NCBI GenBank assembly: GCA_020048295.1
Contig: JAIFMT010000190.1
Span: 1-11,440, forward strand
Length of the DNA: 11,440 nucleotides
Direction: 5' to 3'
Source of the DNA: Rhodoferax sp.
GTDB lineage: Bacteria; Pseudomonadota; Gammaproteobacteria; Burkholderiales; Burkholderiaceae
The position numbers and the translations under genes are program-made. Below are positions 9,475 to 11,440 of the stretch, in pieces. The notes below the pieces were generated by a model. The model saw only the letters and a program-made list of their open reading frames with translations, was not told the origin of the DNA and made no database searches. Numbering within the stretch: the stretch's first letter is position 1; each line of letters opens with the position of its first letter.

Positions 9475-9540
9475 TTTGGTCAATTCTCCGTAAAATTTAT
9501 TGGCAACAGTAGCGACAACGAAATAATATCCCAAAATGCC
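9470..9540. promoter_or_regulatory. Divergent control region with 10-base inverted repeat over both start codons
   Basis: GGCATTTTGG (9470-9479) and CCAAAATGCC (9531-9540) are perfect inverted copies, centred at 9505. Each contains the ATG of one divergent gene, so both genes begin in the same CCAAAATGCC context. The AT-rich 51 bases between hold the promoters. Binding by the adjacent Lrp/AsnC regulator, controlling itself and the exporter, is a reasonable inference; Lrp proteins often wrap such divergent regions. Confidence 0.45.
9500..9529 (+). promoter_or_regulatory. Sigma-70-type promoter for the Lrp/AsnC gene, possibly leaderless
   Basis: TTGGCA (9500-9505) and TAATAT (9524-9529) are separated by 18 bases. 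The -10 box ends 6 bases before ATG 9536, so transcription should begin at about the first base of the start codon. No Shine-Dalgarno is present before ATG 9536, consistent with a leaderless message. On the other strand a much weaker pair (TTCGTT, 17 bases, TAAATT) could serve the exporter gene. Confidence 0.5.
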
Positions 9541-10006
9541 ACTATCTAAAGAAAATATCCAGATTGACGACATGGATGCAAGAATTATTTCTGCATTGGG
9601 TGCTGATAGCCGACGTTCTTACGCCGATGTGGGTGTTGAGGTGGCGCTTTCCACCGCTGCCGTACACGAGCGCGTCAAGAAGTTGCTCGAGCGCGGCGTG
9701 ATTCAGCGCTTTTCGCTGCAGTTGGACCATCAAGCAGTGGGGTTGAACTTCACCGCCTTTGTGGCCATCCGCAACGACGGCGGTGTCCATTGCCGCGAGA
9801 TTGCGCCGCGCCTGCGCGAGATCGCGGCGGTGCAAGAGTTGCACAGCGTGGCGGGCGAGTACGACTTTCTGGCCAAAGTGCGCACTGCCCATGCGCGTGA
9901 TCTGGAGGGCGTGCTGTACCAGATCAAGTCGGTTCCCGGCGTGGCGCGCACCACCAGCACGGTGGTGCTCAATACCGAGTTTGAAGGCCAGCCGCTGAAG
10001 CTTTGA
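9536..10006 (+). CDS. Lrp/AsnC-family transcriptional regulator
   Basis: A 156-residue protein of typical family length. It opens with the usual IDDMDARIISAL (9-20) and a winged helix-turn-helix (about 28-58; YADVGVEVALSTAAVHERV then KLLERGVIQRF). An effector-binding RAM domain follows (about 68-150) with GEYDFLAKV (107-115) and a final VVLNTEFE strand. Such proteins are cytosolic, form octamers and respond to amino acids. The start at 9536 keeps the conserved N-terminus; ATG 9572 is in frame but would cut it. The gene is divergent from a YedA-like exporter, and a LysE/ArgO-like exporter converges on it, so regulation of amino-acid efflux is likely by context. The promoter appears to place the start codon at the transcript's 5' end. 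Confidence 0.9.
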   Translation: MPLSKENIQIDDMDARIISALGADSRRSYADVGVEVALSTAAVHERVKKLLERGVIQRFSLQLDHQAVGLNFTAFVAIRNDGGVHCREIAPRLREIAAVQELHSVAGEYDFLAKVRTAHARDLEGVLYQIKSVPGVARTTSTVVLNTEFEGQPLKL

Positions 10007-10028
10007 TGCGAAACGCTACAGGATAATC

Positions 10029-10094
10029 TGTAGGAGCGGCGCCCTCGCCGCGAACTCTGGCAATCGCATTCGCGGCGAGGGCGCCCCTCCTACA
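10029..10094. repeat. REPIN-like paired REP hairpin (also a possible bidirectional terminator)
   Basis: Two 26-base arms (10029-10054 and 10069-10094) are inverted copies with one mismatch, separated by 14 bases. Each arm alone has the layout of a REP: a TGTAGGAG head followed by a small hairpin CGGCG-CCCT-CGCCG. Two REPs in inverted order form a REPIN, a non-autonomous element moved by RAYT (TnpA-REP) proteins encoded elsewhere. It lies between the 3' ends of two convergent genes, where it may also stop transcription from both sides. No RAYT gene lies in this window. Confidence 0.75.
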
Positions 10095-10135
10095 AAGCAT
10101 CATTTTCAGGGTGGATTTTGCGCCGCCCATGCCAA

Positions 10136-10732
10136 TTAGGGCCACAGCAACGCCAGCGCCATGCTGAGCATGGTCAGTGCAATCAGGCTGTCGAGCACGC
10201 GCCAGGCGCGGGTGGTTTGAAACAATGGGGCCAGAAAGCGTGCGCCAAAACCCAGCATTGAAAACCACAGCACGCTGCCTAGCGCGGCACCCGCGCCAAA
10301 CAGCCAGCGCCCGGGGTCGGGTCGCTGGTTGGCGATCGAGCCCAGCAGCACGACCGTATCCAGATACACATGCGGGTTCAAAAAAGTAAAGCCAAAGCAC
10401 GCCGCCAGCGCTGCGCCAAGCTTTACCGAGCCACTGTGTTGCAGCGCCAGCTGCTCGCCCCGCCAGGCGCGCTGCGCAGCCAGCACCCCATACGCTGCCA
10501 GAAATGCCGCGCCACCATAGCGCGTGAGGAGCATCAGCGCGGTGTTGCCGCGAATCAGCACGCCTGCGCCTCCAATGCCTGCAGCAATCAGCAACGCATC
10601 GGACAGCGCGCAAAACGCCACAATGGGCAACACATGCTCACGCCGGATGCCGCTGCGCAGCACAAATGCGTTTTGTGAGCCAATCGCCACAATCAGCGCC
10701 AGGCCGGTGGCCATGCCGCTCCAGAAGTCCAT
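10136..10732 (-). CDS. argO: LysE/ArgO-family amino-acid exporter
   Basis: A 198-residue inner-membrane protein, slightly shorter than ArgO (about 211) and LysE (about 233). Conserved segments are IVAIGSQNAFVLRSGIRREH (14-33, where the family usually has GPQNA), CALSDALLIAAGIGG (41-55), and FTFLNPHVYLDTVVLLGS (115-132), with about six helices in total. The family exports basic amino acids such as lysine and arginine. The substrate here is unproven, so the symbol is tentative. ATG 10732 is the first ATG of the frame; a TTG five codons upstream is unlikely. No Shine-Dalgarno is visible, and the region before the start is occupied by a 49-base repeat. The gene converges on the Lrp/AsnC gene across the REPIN. 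It follows the OB-fold gene on the same strand, 69 bases away. Confidence 0.85.
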   Translation of the reverse strand: MDFWSGMATGLALIVAIGSQNAFVLRSGIRREHVLPIVAFCALSDALLIAAGIGGAGVLIRGNTALMLLTRYGGAAFLAAYGVLAAQRAWRGEQLALQHSGSVKLGAALAACFGFTFLNPHVYLDTVVLLGSIANQRPDPGRWLFGAGAALGSVLWFSMLGFGARFLAPLFQTTRAWRVLDSLIALTMLSMALALLWP

Positions 10733-10745
10733 AAATTTAATGATC

Positions 10746-10794
10746 AAATCAGCTTGTAGCCCTTATATTTATTGCGCTACCAGCTATGTTGTTA
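10746..10794 (+). repeat. 49-base dispersed intergenic repeat, copy 2
   Basis: Ungapped partner of the copy at 2355-2403. The flanks (AAAT, CCTTAT, GCG, CAGCTAT, TTA) are conserved, while the middle has diverged to TATATTTATT and lost the palindrome. It fills most of the 69 bases between the OB-fold gene stop and the LysE-like start, so any promoter of the exporter must lie within or beside it. Confidence 0.55.
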
Positions 10795-10801
10795 GAAGCA
10801 A

Positions 10802-11440
10802 TCATGGCTTCAGCTCGGCCTCTTCGATTAGCACCTTGTAGGTGTAGCCAGCACCAAAGTCTTTGTTGGTGCGCAGCGTGCCCGCCGCCGTGACCACGTC
10901 GCCGACCTTGGCCATGGCGGCACTGGTGACCAAGATGTCGTTGGCCCCTGCCGCGCCAGTGCCGTCTTGCAGGTGCAGCCAGTTCTTGCCCATGATGCTG
11001 CCGTTGAATTTGACGACCTTGCCGCTGACGCGCACGGATTTGTCCTTGAGCTTGGCGGTCTGGGCCATCAGTTCAGCCACGGTATAGGCATTCGCGCCGC
11101 TGGCTTTGGCCACCTTGATCGGGCCGATGCCGGCCGGCTTGCCCATGCTTGCGTGCGGGTTGACCGCGGCTACGCCACCGCTGGAGCCAACGGTGCCAAA
11201 CAGAATCAGTGGAAAGGTCTTCTTAAGCGCCTTGCTTTCAAAGTTTTCCATCACCATTACATTGCTGATGGTCACCTGGCTGCCCTTTTTGACAGCGCTC
11301 AGGTTGACCGCCGCCCAGCGCTCACCGTCTTTGGTCTTCAGGCGTAGGTACGTGTACATATCAACGTCCTCGGTTTCCAGTACCTCGCCAGTGATGGTCT
11401 TGGCGGGTGGTGGATTGACCACATCAGCGGCTTGGGCCAA
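10802..11440 (-). CDS. Periplasmic protein with two OB-fold-like domains (partial, N-terminus outside window)
   Basis: The frame is open to the right edge and ends at TGA 10802-10804, giving 212 visible residues. The first visible residues, LAQAADVVNPPPAK, look like the end of a signal peptide with a cleavage site near AQA, so the mature protein is probably periplasmic. Residues about 15-82 (TITGEVLETEDVDMYTYLRL, then GERWAAV and VTISNVMVMENFESKALKKT) resemble the small NrfJ-like OB-fold family. Residues about 134-211 form a second OB-fold-like unit (VRVSGKVVKFN, WLHLQDGTG, DVVTAAGTLRTNKDFGAGY). The linker is Gly/Ala rich. Such proteins are often labelled DNA-binding from fold alone, which a periplasmic location makes doubtful. 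A role near redox or metal proteins is possible but unproven. The TTG at the window edge is internal, not a start. Confidence 0.7.
   Translation of the reverse strand: MAQAADVVNPPPAKTITGEVLETEDVDMYTYLRLKTKDGERWAAVNLSAVKKGSQVTISNVMVMENFESKALKKTFPLILFGTVGSSGGVAAVNPHASMGKPAGIGPIKVAKASGANAYTVAELMAQTAKLKDKSVRVSGKVVKFNGSIMGKNWLHLQDGTGAAGANDILVTSAAMAKVGDVVTAAGTLRTNKDFGAGYTYKVLIEEAELKP

Noticed and set aside
9475..9573. An N-terminal extension of the EamA protein back to 9573
   Set aside because: It would overlap the start of the Lrp/AsnC gene and its promoter, and the added residues do not match the family; ATG 9474 has a GGAG upstream.

Overview
GC-rich bacterial chromosome. The gene content suggests a betaproteobacterium, probably of the Comamonadaceae (Rhodoferax/Polaromonas/Acidovorax type). 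Pointers are the potassium channel paired with a DUF6394-type protein, the overall codon style, and a dispersed AT-rich intergenic repeat ending in an AGCTAT box that I associate with this family. The assignment is an inference from recognition, not from a search. No rRNA, tRNA, CRISPR array, transposase or phage gene was seen.

Layout. Positions 1-2174 (+ strand) hold a nitrogen-scavenging operon: the 3' end of an allophanate hydrolase gene, a nitrilase-family amidase, and a ureohydrolase of the guanidinobutyrase/guanidinopropionase/agmatinase group that overlaps the amidase gene by 4 bases. Positions 2175-2748 are about 570 bases with no convincing gene; they contain one copy of a 49-base repeat. 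Positions 2749-4889 (- strand) encode a DUF6394-like membrane protein followed by a TrkA/RCK-type potassium channel. Positions 4920-8418 (- strand) encode the two halves of an MdlA/MdlB-type heterodimeric ABC exporter, with coding regions overlapping by 11 bases. Positions 8521-10006 hold a YedA-like EamA exporter (-) divergent from an Lrp/AsnC regulator (+), with a 10-base inverted repeat covering both start codons. A REPIN-like double hairpin at 10029-10094 separates the regulator from a convergent LysE/ArgO-type amino-acid exporter (-). Upstream of that exporter lie a second copy of the 49-base repeat and a periplasmic OB-fold protein that runs off the right edge.

How the parts may work together. 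The left operon reads as a route that strips nitrogen from a guanidino compound: amide hydrolysis by the nitrilase, release of urea by the ureohydrolase, then ATP-dependent urea breakdown through allophanate. The known arginine-monooxygenase route (arginine to 4-guanidinobutyramide to 4-guanidinobutyrate to GABA plus urea) would need exactly these last activities, but guanidine or agmatine variants are also possible. On the right, an Lrp-type regulator lies between two small-molecule exporter genes, suggesting control of amino-acid efflux. The remainder is ordinary housekeeping transport. I found no clear previously undescribed defence or mobile system. The most interesting points are the operon logic, the REPIN, the start-codon inverted repeat with a possible leaderless promoter, and the repeat family.
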